DNA of 64,000 nt. Origin: Solirubrobacterales bacterium (GTDB lineage: Bacteria; Actinomycetota; Thermoleophilia; Solirubrobacterales; 70-9). Location of the stretch: NCBI GenBank assembly GCA_020438355.1, contig JAGQUT010000003.1, forward strand, positions 122,530 to 186,529, read 5' to 3'. Both the position numbers and the translations under genes were made by a program. The notes under the pieces were generated by a model. It saw nothing but the letters and a program-made list of their open reading frames with translations, did no database searches and was not told where the DNA came from. Below are positions 19,922-27,311 of this stretch, piece by piece; position 1 is the first letter of the stretch, and each line of letters opens with the position of its first letter.

Positions 19922-20991
19922 TGCGCGCTTTCCTGAAGGCTCACCGAGTGGCCAAGACCGGCAATGCATTCCTCGGCCTTGGCTGCCTCTTCCGCTCCGG
20001 CCACCCAAAGAGAGATGGCGCCCGAGCTCATGTCGGGAGCGGGGTCGAGTGACATGTCGCTGATGTTGACCCCGGCCCGGCCGAGTGCCAGGGCCAGTTC
20101 GGCCAGCACGCCGGGCTGGTTGGGTACCAGCACTCGCAGTTCGTGGGTCGCCCCGGCTTCGGACTCGGTAGCCGAGAGCGCCGCACGATCCTCCCCGACA
20201 GCGGCCTGCCAGGAAGCAATCCGCTCGGGATCAGCCGACGAAATGACTTCGCGGGCCCGCTTCAGCCCCTCGATCGAATCGTCGATCGCAGCAGCTACCG
20301 CCTCGTGGTTGGTCGCGAATATCTCGCCCCAGATCGCCGGGTTCGAGCCGGCCACGCGGGTTCCGTCGCGGAGGCTCGGAGCCAGAGCCCCGAGGCGTTC
20401 GGTGCCGTTCCTTCCCTGGGCCGCCAGCTGGTTGGCGAACACATGTGGGAGGTGGCTGACCACAGCCATCGCCTGGTCGTGCTCTGCGGCGTCGATCGCA
20501 ACCGGCTTCGCGCCCAGTCCCTTGATCAGCTTCTGGAGCCTGTCGAGGAGCACACCCTCCGACTCGGTGGTTGGTGTGACGTACCAGCGTGCGCCCTCAT
20601 AGAGATCGGCCCGGGCATTCATGACACCGGCCGTCTCTGCGCCGGCCAGGGGATGACCTCCGATGAACCGGCGATCCGACCCGAGCGCCTCAACCAGTTC
20701 CTGCTTGGTCGACCCGACATCGGTCACCACACAATCCGACGGTGCTGCCTCTAGGGCTTTACGGCCCATCTCGATCAGGCTGCCGACCGATGCGCAGCAG
20801 ACCACTACGTCGGCATCCGCGCAGGCCTCCTCGACCGTCGAGACCATCTGGTCGACGGCCCCGACCCTGAGGCAATCTTCGACCCGGTCCGGGTTCCTGA
20901 CCCAGCCGGTGACTTCGGCCAGGCCCCGGTCCCGGGCTGCGAGGCCGATCGAGCCTCCGATCAGCCCGACTCCGAGGACGGCCAGCTTCAT
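19918..20991 (-). CDS. tyrA: Prephenate dehydrogenase with C-terminal ACT domain
   Basis: Oxidative decarboxylation of prephenate (or arogenate) to the tyrosine precursor. The 357-residue protein has an N-terminal NAD(P) fold with GVGLIGGSIG, the catalytic-region signatures DVGSTK and GGHPLAGAE, and SHLPHVFA near residue 180. The last 75 or so residues form an ACT domain (HELRVLVPNQPGVLAEL), the usual site for tyrosine feedback control. It begins 1 nt after aroF and overlaps aroA by 4 nt. Prephenate versus arogenate specificity cannot be read from the sequence. Confidence 0.93.
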   Translation of the reverse strand: MKLAVLGVGLIGGSIGLAARDRGLAEVTGWVRNPDRVEDCLRVGAVDQMVSTVEEACADADVVVCCASVGSLIEMGRKALEAAPSDCVVTDVGSTKQELVEALGSDRRFIGGHPLAGAETAGVMNARADLYEGARWYVTPTTESEGVLLDRLQKLIKGLGAKPVAIDAAEHDQAMAVVSHLPHVFANQLAAQGRNGTERLGALAPSLRDGTRVAGSNPAIWGEIFATNHEAVAAAIDDSIEGLKRAREVISSADPERIASWQAAVGEDRAALSATESEAGATHELRVLVPNQPGVLAELALALGRAGVNISDMSLDPAPDMSSGAISLWVAGAEEAAKAEECIAGLGHSVSLQESAQ

Positions 20992-20992
20992 C

Positions 20993-22021
20993 TCAGCCCC
21001 GCGAGATCGTCTTGCCGACCACCGAGGTAATCGTCTCGAGCTTGTCGGTCAGCTGCTGAAACTCCGTGGTGGGAACCTGCTGGGCCGCGTCACAGATCGC
21101 CTTCTCCGGCTCGTTGTGAACCTCGATGATGATCCCGTCAGCTCCCGCAGCGGCCGCGGCAAGCGACATCGACTCGACCCAGTCGCGACGTCCGGGAGCG
21201 TGGCTCGGATCGATGATCACTGGCAGGTGGGTCTGTTCCTTGAGTGCTGGCACCGCAAGCAGGTCGAGGGTGAAGCGGTAGGCGGTCTCGTAGGTCCGGA
21301 TCCCGCGCTCACAGAGCATCACGTTCTCGTTGCCCTCCTTGAGGATGTACTCGGAGGCCATCAGCAGTTCCTCGATGGTCGCCGAGAGGCCACGCTTGAG
21401 CAGCACTGCCTTGCCCGACTTGCCGGCTTCGGAGAGCAGTGCGTAGTTCTGCATGTTGCGGGCGCCAATCTGGATCACGTCCGCGACCTCGACCACATCG
21501 TCGATGTCACGCAGATCGAGCAGTTCGGTCACGATCGGCAGGCCGGTTCGTTCGCGGGCCTCGTCGAGCAGGCGCAGGCCTTCGCGACCGAGTCCCTGGA
21601 AGCTGTAGGGAGAGGTACGCGGCTTGTAGGCACCGCCACGAAGCATCGTCGCACCGGCGGCAGCCACCGCGTCTGCGGAATCAAGCATCTGGTCACGGTT
21701 CTCGACCGTGCAGGGCCCCGCCATCAAGGCGAAGTTCGTGCCCCCGACTTTTCGTCCACCGATCTCAAGGACCGAATCAGCACCATCCTTGAACTGCCTG
21801 GAAGCCAGCTTGTACGGCTTCATGATCGGAACCACCTGGTCCACTCCAGGGGTTCCCTCGAGGCCGAGGTCCGCGACCCGGTCCTCGCGCTCGCCGATGG
21901 CTCCGATCACGGTCAGCAACTCGCCCTCCGAGATGTGAGCCGTGCAGCCGACGCTTTCGACCCGCTCGACAACGTGGGCGATCTCATCTGCGCTCGCCCC
22001 TTCTTTCATCACGATCATCAT
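20993..22021 (-). CDS. aroF: 3-deoxy-7-phosphoheptulonate (DAHP) synthase, AroF type
   Basis: First and usually controlled step of aromatic amino acid synthesis, joining PEP to erythrose 4-phosphate. The 342-residue protein has an N-terminal ferredoxin-like regulatory domain (MMIVMKEGASADEI, about residues 1-70), as in the Thermotoga-type tyrosine-sensitive enzymes, then the beta-type DAHP synthase barrel with AGPCTVEN, RGGAYKPRTSPYSFQG, KRGLSAT and DPSHAPGRRD. The ATG follows an AGGAAAGG ribosome-binding site (22033-22040). A leader ORF ending in Phe/Tyr/Trp codons lies 139 nt upstream, so transcription is probably attenuated. tyrA and aroA follow. Confidence 0.96.
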   Translation of the reverse strand: MMIVMKEGASADEIAHVVERVESVGCTAHISEGELLTVIGAIGEREDRVADLGLEGTPGVDQVVPIMKPYKLASRQFKDGADSVLEIGGRKVGGTNFALMAGPCTVENRDQMLDSADAVAAAGATMLRGGAYKPRTSPYSFQGLGREGLRLLDEARERTGLPIVTELLDLRDIDDVVEVADVIQIGARNMQNYALLSEAGKSGKAVLLKRGLSATIEELLMASEYILKEGNENVMLCERGIRTYETAYRFTLDLLAVPALKEQTHLPVIIDPSHAPGRRDWVESMSLAAAAAGADGIIIEVHNEPEKAICDAAQQVPTTEFQQLTDKLETITSVVGKTISRG

Positions 22022-22062
22022 TTTTGTTCAAACCTTTCCTTTACTGCCCAAGACTTTACTTT

Positions 22063-22155
22063 CGTCCGGTTCCAGAGGAACGCGAACGAGCTCAACTGAC
22101 ACGGCGCCCGGCGGCTTTTCAATTCAGTGGCGGGCAAGAACCCGCGTACCGGACG
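22063..22155 (-). promoter_or_regulatory. Candidate attenuator region between leader ORF and aroF
   Basis: The transcript here contains an exact 8-nt complementary pair: CGTCCGGT (22155-22148), 5 nt after the leader stop, and ACCGGACG (22070-22063), 22 nt before the aroF ribosome-binding site. Between them are a GCGGG/CCCGC hairpin (22145-22141 with 22134-22130) and a competing GCCCG/CGGGC pairing (22135-22131 with 22110-22106). A ribosome finishing the leader would cover the first strand; one stalled at the aromatic codons would not. No U-tract is seen. The structures are read by eye and their regulatory sense is inferred. Confidence 0.45.
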
Positions 22156-22160
22156 GACGC

Positions 22161-22262
22161 CTAGCTAAATCGCCAATAGGAATAAAAGGCAGCACCGGAG
22201 TTTCCGCGGTCGCGGACGGCCGTGCCCGTACGGGCGATGCGGCTGTCGGTCTGCTGCTCCAT
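22161..22262 (-). CDS. Aromatic leader peptide upstream of aroF (33 residues)
   Basis: A 33-codon ORF in the 296-nt gap between hisC and aroF, same strand as both. It begins MEQQTDSRIARTGTA and ends GAAFYSYWRFS followed by TAG. Five of the last eight residues are Phe, Tyr or Trp, exactly the end products of the pathway that aroF begins. The ATG lies 7 nt after an extended -10 box (TGATACAAA), so the transcript would start at the ORF. This is the layout of a ribosome-mediated attenuator: shortage of charged Phe-, Tyr- or Trp-tRNA would stall the ribosome at codons 26-32. As I recall, an attenuator upstream of aroF is described in Corynebacterium glutamicum. The case rests on position and composition; expression is unproven. 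Confidence 0.75.
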   Translation of the reverse strand: MEQQTDSRIARTGTAVRDRGNSGAAFYSYWRFS

Positions 22263-22269
22263 CGCGTGT

Positions 22270-22278
22270 TTTGTATCA
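22270..22278 (-). promoter_or_regulatory. Extended -10 promoter for the aroF leader transcript
   Basis: TGATACAAA on the minus strand: a TGN extension followed by TACAAA, ending 7 nt before the leader ATG. The hexamer 17 nt upstream (TGGCGC) is a poor -35, which an extended -10 can tolerate. It would give a leaderless transcript covering the leader ORF, aroF, tyrA and aroA. Confidence 0.5.
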
Positions 22279-22317
22279 GTTGGCGATGCCCGGCGCCACA
22301 AATGGCCCCTACACGGT

Positions 22318-23430
22318 TCAACCGTGACGCTTGATTGCCTCACCCAGCGCGTCGATGAAGCGGTCGTTCTCCTCCGGGGTTCCATAGGAGACCCGAAGCC
22401 ATCCGGGTCCGCCCAGGAGCTTGCCGGCCCGGACCACGATGTCCGCTTCGGCCAGGGTGCCCATCACGGCGTCTTCGATCTCGGCGCCATTCTCACCGAG
22501 CGAAATCCATGAGAAGTTCGCCTGGCTGTCGGTGGCGGTGAGGCCGAGGTCAGCCACAGCGGATTCGACCCTCACCCGTTCCGCGATCTGGGTCTCTATC
22601 TGGCGCTGAATGACATCGCCGTGCTCGAGCGCCTCCACTGCGGCAGCTTGGGCGAGCGCGTTGACGCTGAATGGCTGGCGCACGGCGTTCACGGCAGCCC
22701 CGAAGGCGGGAGAGCCGAGCGCGTAGCCGACCCGGAGGCCGGCGAGGGAGTGCGTCTTGCTGAAAGTCCGGAGCAGCACGAGATTGGGGAAGTCCTTGAG
22801 CAGGTCGATCGACTCGGCCGGGTCGTCGTAAACCTGGAACTCGATGTAGGCCTCGTCAAGAATCACCTGTACGTGATCGGGGACCCTCGATACGAAGTCG
22901 GCGATCTCGCGTGAGCGCAGATAGGTGCCGGTCGGATTGTTCGGGTTGCAGACGATCACGATCTGGGTCGCGGCAGTGATCTCGTCGAGCATCGCTTCCA
23001 GGTCATGGCTCTGGTCGCCCTTGAGATCCACCTGGATCTCCCGCGCCCCGGTCATCGCTGCCATGTTCGGATACATCGAGAAGGAGGGCCACGCGTAAAC
23101 GACCTCGGCCCCGGGTTCGAGCAGAGCTTCGGCTGCCGCGAGCAGAAACTCGCAGGAACCATTGGCCACCGTCACCTGGCCCGGCTCGATCTCGTGCCGG
23201 TCCGCCAGCCGTTGCCGGAGCCTGGTCGCGGCAGGGTCGGGATAGCGGTTCATTGCCCCTGCGGCCCTGGTGATCGCCTCGACAATTTCCGGCAACGGCG
23301 CGAATGGTGACTCGTTCGAGGCGAGCTGGGCAATGTCGGAGCTGGCGACGTCCTCGGCACTGTGCCCCTTGGGCACGCCAGGCGTATATCCGGGAATCGA
23401 AGAAAGGTGGTCGTTGAAACGGACGGTCAT
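22318..23430 (-). CDS. HisC-like aminotransferase, probably aromatic amino acid specific
   Basis: A 370-residue class-I/II PLP aminotransferase of the histidinol-phosphate aminotransferase family: LASNESPFAPLPE near residue 38, CNPNNPTGTY, LDEAYIEF, and TFSKTHSLAGLRVGYA with the PLP lysine. By sequence alone it would be called hisC. No other histidine genes are present; it lies between chorismate mutase and aroF-tyrA-aroA, so transamination of phenylpyruvate and 4-hydroxyphenylpyruvate (or prephenate) is the more likely job, a role known for HisC-like enzymes. It starts 21 nt after aroH. Confidence 0.85.
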   Translation of the reverse strand: MTVRFNDHLSSIPGYTPGVPKGHSAEDVASSDIAQLASNESPFAPLPEIVEAITRAAGAMNRYPDPAATRLRQRLADRHEIEPGQVTVANGSCEFLLAAAEALLEPGAEVVYAWPSFSMYPNMAAMTGAREIQVDLKGDQSHDLEAMLDEITAATQIVIVCNPNNPTGTYLRSREIADFVSRVPDHVQVILDEAYIEFQVYDDPAESIDLLKDFPNLVLLRTFSKTHSLAGLRVGYALGSPAFGAAVNAVRQPFSVNALAQAAAVEALEHGDVIQRQIETQIAERVRVESAVADLGLTATDSQANFSWISLGENGAEIEDAVMGTLAEADIVVRAGKLLGGPGWLRVSYGTPEENDRFIDALGEAIKRHG

Positions 23431-23451
23431 GGGTTCTCGCTGTTCAGACGG

Positions 23452-23838
23452 TTACTGGGCGGCGTCGAGATCGGCCCGCAGGTTGCGGGTGTCGCCGAGG
23501 TAGACATGACGAACCTTCCGATCAACCGGAACATAGGTGTGAAGCATCACCCGGATCACTCCTGGCATCGCACCGGGCACAGGGATCTCCCGAGCACACA
23601 TCAGCGGCACGTCATTCAGGCCCATCCGTCGGGCGGCAGCGGCCGGGAACTCGGCATCGAGGTCCTCGGTCGTCGTGAAGATCGCGCTGATCATCAGCCC
23701 CGGGTCGAGCTCGTTGGCTTCGATGATTTCGTGCATCAGCTGCTCGGTCGCAGAAAGAACCGCCTCGGAGCTGTTCTCGGCCTGCACCGCACCGCGGATC
23801 GCGGCAACCCTCATCCCGTTTGCGTCTGGGTCAGTCAT
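23452..23838 (-). CDS. aroH: Chorismate mutase, AroH class
   Basis: Rearranges chorismate to prephenate, the branch point to Phe and Tyr. The 128-residue protein matches the trimeric AroH family in length and pattern: RVAAIRGAV with the catalytic Arg, a DLDAEFPAAAAR segment, VPLMCAREIPVPGA with the active-site Cys/Glu region, IRVMLH, and RHVYLGDTRNLRADL. This class is much rarer than AroQ. The ATG at 23838 overlaps the end of rluB by 8 nt; an upstream open extension inside rluB is ignored. It lies upstream of the HisC-like aminotransferase and the aroF unit, forming a Phe/Tyr block. Confidence 0.92.
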   Translation of the reverse strand: MTDPDANGMRVAAIRGAVQAENSSEAVLSATEQLMHEIIEANELDPGLMISAIFTTTEDLDAEFPAAAARRMGLNDVPLMCAREIPVPGAMPGVIRVMLHTYVPVDRKVRHVYLGDTRNLRADLDAAQ

Positions 23839-24529
23839 TGCCTGCATCTTTCCAGAGCCGCTCGACCTCGCGTTCGTCGAGCAACCGGCACTTGCCTGTA
23901 CCAAGCCTTCCGAGCTTCAGGGAACCCATAGAAATCCGCTGCAGGCTGACCACCTCGTTGCCGACGGCTTCGGCCATCCTGCGAACCTGGCGGTTTCTTC
24001 CCTCGCGGATCGTGATGTCGATCTCGCGTTCCCCCATGCGCTTGACCGTGGCTGGCGCAGTCATGCCGTCCTCCAGCCTGACCCCGCTTCGAAGCTGCTC
24101 GATCACTTCGTCCTTCACGGGCTTCTTCAATTTCACCCGGTAGGTCTTTTCGACCTCGTAGCGGGGGTGGGTCAATCGGTTCGCGAGTTCTCCGTCGTTG
24201 CTGAGGAGAATCAGTCCGGTCGAGTCGGCGTCCAGTCTTCCGACCGGGTACAGACGCGCCGTGCTGTTGACCAGTTCGACCACTGCCACCCGCTTCCCGG
24301 GCTCGTCGGCAGTCGAGATCACATCGAGTGGCTTGTTGACCATCCAGACCTCGCGACCCTCCGGCTCGATCTGGTGCCCGTCAACGCGGATGTCCTCTCC
24401 GCCTTCGACCCCGTAGGCGGGGTCGGTCACCACCTTGCCGCCGACCCTGACGCGGCCGGAGGCGATGATTTCCTCCGACTTGCGCCTGGAGGCCACCCCC
24501 GCGTGAGCCAGGTACTTGGCGAGTCTCAT
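23831..24529 (-). CDS. rluB: 23S rRNA pseudouridine synthase, RluB/RsuA family
   Basis: The 232-residue protein has an N-terminal S4 RNA-binding domain (MRLAKYLAHAGVASRRKSEE) and an RsuA/RluB catalytic domain with the GRLDADSTGLILLSNDG motif carrying the catalytic Asp, then LTHPRYEVEKTYRV and EGRNRQVRRM. It isomerises a uridine in rRNA; RluB is more likely than RsuA from actinobacterial context, but specificity is not certain. A TAGATT box ends 6 nt before the ATG. It overlaps aroH by 8 nt. In other Gram-positives rluB follows scpB; here a lipoprotein gene separates them. Confidence 0.9.
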   Translation of the reverse strand: MRLAKYLAHAGVASRRKSEEIIASGRVRVGGKVVTDPAYGVEGGEDIRVDGHQIEPEGREVWMVNKPLDVISTADEPGKRVAVVELVNSTARLYPVGRLDADSTGLILLSNDGELANRLTHPRYEVEKTYRVKLKKPVKDEVIEQLRSGVRLEDGMTAPATVKRMGEREIDITIREGRNRQVRRMAEAVGNEVVSLQRISMGSLKLGRLGTGKCRLLDEREVERLWKDAGND

Positions 24530-24535
24530 TCGTTC

Positions 24536-24541
24536 AATCTA
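24536..24541 (-). promoter_or_regulatory. Leaderless promoter -10 box for rluB
   Basis: TAGATT on the minus strand followed by exactly 6 nt and the rluB ATG; no Shine-Dalgarno element. It would drive rluB-aroH-hisC. Confidence 0.5.
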
Positions 24542-24582
24542 CGCCAGCGAGGTCGAGTCAACCCGCGCCGACGAATCTCTGA

Positions 24583-25740
24583 CTAGGCCTTGGGGACAGG
24601 CCAGTAGCCGTTGAACCCGTAGTCGCCGCCTATCCCTGGAACATGAATCGTGGTCAGCACCCAGTCGTTGTCGCTGCCCTCGTAGAAATAGAAGCCGTAG
24701 GTGGAGTTGAGTCCCAACTGGACGGGCTCACCCTCGCCGTCCCGAACATCGGCAACGAAGGATTTCGAGTACTTGCCGTCGCTGAACGATTCGACGTCAG
24801 CGCCTTCCTTTAGCTGGAACGCACTGCCCTCGTCCGAGAGAGCGTCGTTGAACGCTGCGGCGTCGTTCTCACGGATTGCCGCGAAAGTCGCGTCGATCGT
24901 GTCCTGGGAGTCATTGCCCTCGGGGGCCGGTCGCAGCCCGCCGTTGTCGTTGATGGCGTCTCCCCCGTATCGGAGCACGTTGTCGGTGTCCTCGACAAAG
25001 AAGGTCGGATAATTGACCCCCTTGGCGACGATTTCGGCCTGCCCGACCGGTCCGTAGCTCTCGGTACCCGCCACTGTTGCGTTGGCCAGCAGCGACGACA
25101 CCTGCTTGCAGGTGGCCGGGTTCATCTCGCCAGCATCGGAGTGGCGGTTGGCGTTGATGCCGTCGCAATCGCCGGCCTTCATCGCCTTCAGGTAACCGTC
25201 GGCAGCTTCCTCGACGGTGTTCGAGGGCTGCGCGTAGGAAAGGTCATCGGGAGGCTCCGTCCCGGAAGGCTCGACTTCGGTCTTGACCGGAGCCCCACAT
25301 ACCTCGGTGCCGATCTTCTTTGCCGCTTCGTCCCGCTTCTGGAAGGCCTTCCCCTGCTGGGCGAAGGCCGCGTTCAGAGCCTGGGTGTCGTCCTCGGAAG
25401 CAGCCTTGGCGATCGCCTTGTCGGACGCGATCACTTCTTCCGAGGCCTCGACGTATGGCTGGAGCTCCGCCTTCGCCTCGTCGGTGAGGTTCAGTTCGTT
25501 GAAGCCGTCGACGACCGCCTGCCTGACCACGGCGGTGCCTTCGAATTCTCTGACCAGCTGCGGATTGGTCAAGCCGCGGGTTCCCATCGCCTCGAAGTCC
25601 TGTTCGGCGTCCGAGCAGACCTGATCCATTGACGATGCCAGGTTGTCGGGGGTCACCTCGGGATTGCTGTTGTTGCTGCCACATGCCGCGAGAGTGAAAG
25701 CAGACAGGATCAGGGCGAACAAGGCAGCAATCTTTTTCAA
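24583..25740 (-). CDS. Putative lipoprotein of unknown function
   Basis: A 385-residue exported protein starting MKKIAALFALILSA with a lipobox LAAC at residues 17-20, so Cys20 would be lipidated. The mature protein has a Ser/Asn-rich linker, an alpha-helical Glu/Ala-rich region (about residues 40-150), and a C-terminal half with two short similar stretches (AADGYLKAMKAGDCDGIN and TFAAIRENDAAAFNDAL), reminiscent of lumazine-like or NTF2-like lipoproteins, but no family is firmly recognised. The start is TTG behind a good AGGAG site with a 5-nt spacer. It sits alone between scpB and rluB. Confidence 0.75.
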   Translation of the reverse strand: MKKIAALFALILSAFTLAACGSNNSNPEVTPDNLASSMDQVCSDAEQDFEAMGTRGLTNPQLVREFEGTAVVRQAVVDGFNELNLTDEAKAELQPYVEASEEVIASDKAIAKAASEDDTQALNAAFAQQGKAFQKRDEAAKKIGTEVCGAPVKTEVEPSGTEPPDDLSYAQPSNTVEEAADGYLKAMKAGDCDGINANRHSDAGEMNPATCKQVSSLLANATVAGTESYGPVGQAEIVAKGVNYPTFFVEDTDNVLRYGGDAINDNGGLRPAPEGNDSQDTIDATFAAIRENDAAAFNDALSDEGSAFQLKEGADVESFSDGKYSKSFVADVRDGEGEPVQLGLNSTYGFYFYEGSDNDWVLTTIHVPGIGGDYGFNGYWPVPKA

Positions 25741-25803
25741 GGAGACTCCTGGGGAAAGTCGGTTACCGGGCGTCGCGGAAACTACCAGCGTCAGGGGCGC
25801 GGC

Positions 25804-26445
25804 TCAGGCTTCGGAGCGCTGTTCGCCGGCTGCCAGCAGTCGTTCCCGGATCTCCCGCTCGTCGTCGGGAGTCGGATCGAAGCGGGATGGATCGGGCAGC
25901 GCTTCGAGGCCGTCGAGCCCGAAGACCTTCTCGAAAAGTGGTGATGTGCGGTAGATCGCCGCACCGAAGCGGGAGCGGCCAGCTTCTTCGATGAGCCCAC
26001 GTTCGCTGAGGCTGTTGACGGCCGACTCGGACGAGACGCCACGGATCCTTGCGATCTCGGGGCGGGCCACCGGCTGGAGGTAGGCGACGATCGCGAGGGT
26101 TTCCGCCTGTGCCTGGGTCAACGGCGGGGTACGCGGCCTGGAGAGCAGGCGTCGGGCTGCCGTCTCGGATTCAGGGTCTGAAGCGAGAATCAGACCTCCG
26201 CCAACCCGTCGAATCACCAGTCCGCGGCGCCCGGGCGCAAGATCCTCCTCAAGTTCGGCCACGGCCCGTTCGATTTCATCGAGTTCGACTTCGCAGGCTT
26301 CGGCGAGGGACATCTCGGTAACCGGCTGGTTGCTCAGGAAAAGCAGGGACTCGACTTTCCTGGCGAGTCCGCCGAGCGCGGACTCGGCATCCTGGAGAGG
26401 CGGGACTTCTTCAAGCACTGGTTTCTTCACTCCCTCGTCGCTCAT
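25804..26445 (-). CDS. scpB: Segregation and condensation protein B
   Basis: Kleisin-associated subunit of the SMC condensin complex. The 213-residue protein consists of two winged-helix domains with LARKVESLLFLSNQPVTEMSL at the front and the family core TQAQAETLAIVAYLQPVARPEIARIRGVSS near residue 110. The ATG at 26445 overlaps the scpA stop (ATGA); a longer open frame reaching into scpA is not used. It is coupled to scpA as in most Gram-positive genomes. Confidence 0.93.
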   Translation of the reverse strand: MSDEGVKKPVLEEVPPLQDAESALGGLARKVESLLFLSNQPVTEMSLAEACEVELDEIERAVAELEEDLAPGRRGLVIRRVGGGLILASDPESETAARRLLSRPRTPPLTQAQAETLAIVAYLQPVARPEIARIRGVSSESAVNSLSERGLIEEAGRSRFGAAIYRTSPLFEKVFGLDGLEALPDPSRFDPTPDDEREIRERLLAAGEQRSEA

Positions 26446-27203
26446 GCCGTGTTTGCCAGGTGTTCCTGTCCGGCCTGGACTCTGCGGACGGTTATCGGAC
26501 CGCATGCTTCGGCCTGCTCCCAGACCGCCTCGCCCTTCTTGTAAAGATCGAGCAGGGCAAAGATCGTGACCGCCTGCGTCATCCTGTCTTCGCTTCCGAA
26601 CTCGTCGTCAAAGTCGAAGGTGTGTCTGTTCAGCAGCACGGACCTCAGCACCGACAGGCGCCGTCGCAGCGAGACCGTCGCCCGGAGGTGAGATAGGTCA
26701 GGCCGGGGCGGTGGTTCGAGCAGGTCACCAAGTGCTGCGGCCAACTGATCCGGCTCATAGACCTGCTCGGCGGTCTCGACCTCGACCCGCCGGAGCTCGG
26801 GCGGCAGCGGTGCCGACCGGTACAGGAATCCCCTCTGGCTTTCGAAATGGTCTTTCAGGGCCCGGCCGGCATCGCGGTACCGGCGATACTCAAGCATCCG
26901 GGCCACCAGCTCTTCCACGGCCTCGGCCGGCTCCATTTCGGTCAGGTCTTCCTCTGCTCCGGGGAGCATCAGGCGTGACTTGAGTTCGAGCAGAGCGGCA
27001 ATCAGGACCAGGAACTCGGTGGCGACTTCAAGTTCGAGTTCACCTTCTTCTTCCAGCTTCTCGACATATCGGGCGACGATCTCGCCGAGTTCCACTTCGA
27101 GCAGACTGATCTCCTCCCTCAGAACGATGCTGAGGAGCAGGTCGAACGGCCCGATGAAGACATCGAGATCCAGATCGAGGTCCAGGTCAAGCCGGGAAGC
27201 CAT
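26442..27203 (-). CDS. scpA: Segregation and condensation protein A (kleisin)
   Basis: Kleisin that bridges SMC heads. The 253-residue protein has the N-terminal FIGPFDLLLSIVLREEISLLEVEL motif region, a helical middle with LIAALLELKSRLMLPG, and the C-terminal winged helix (TQAVTIFALLDLYKKGE). Two adjacent in-frame ATGs exist (27209 and 27203); a TACCCT box at 27211-27216 ends 7 nt before the second and only 1 nt before the first, so 27203 is chosen. The N-terminus carries an odd (Leu-Asp)x5 run made from an imperfect 6-nt repeat. scpB follows with a 4-nt overlap. Confidence 0.93.
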   Translation of the reverse strand: MASRLDLDLDLDLDVFIGPFDLLLSIVLREEISLLEVELGEIVARYVEKLEEEGELELEVATEFLVLIAALLELKSRLMLPGAEEDLTEMEPAEAVEELVARMLEYRRYRDAGRALKDHFESQRGFLYRSAPLPPELRRVEVETAEQVYEPDQLAAALGDLLEPPPRPDLSHLRATVSLRRRLSVLRSVLLNRHTFDFDDEFGSEDRMTQAVTIFALLDLYKKGEAVWEQAEACGPITVRRVQAGQEHLANTA

Positions 27204-27210
27204 CCACATC

Positions 27211-27216
27211 AGGGTA
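27211..27216 (-). promoter_or_regulatory. Leaderless promoter -10 box for scpA
   Basis: TACCCT on the minus strand, 7 nt before ATG 27203. It decides between two candidate scpA start codons. Confidence 0.45.
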
Positions 27217-27311
27217 GAGGGGCCATCGGTCGCCCTGGCACCGGATTGTCGCTATTTGCGAACCCGCCACAGATCCGTGGTTCCCGCATTTTGCGCGCAA
27301 CGATGCCGCTG

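Noticed and set aside
20663..22099. Long open frame on the plus strand opposite tyrA and aroF
   Set aside because: Both opposite genes carry complete family motifs; the antisense frame does not.
27160..27200. Six-base tandem repeat
   Set aside because: It codes the (Leu-Asp)x5 N-terminus of ScpA, is imperfect, and is better explained as coding sequence.
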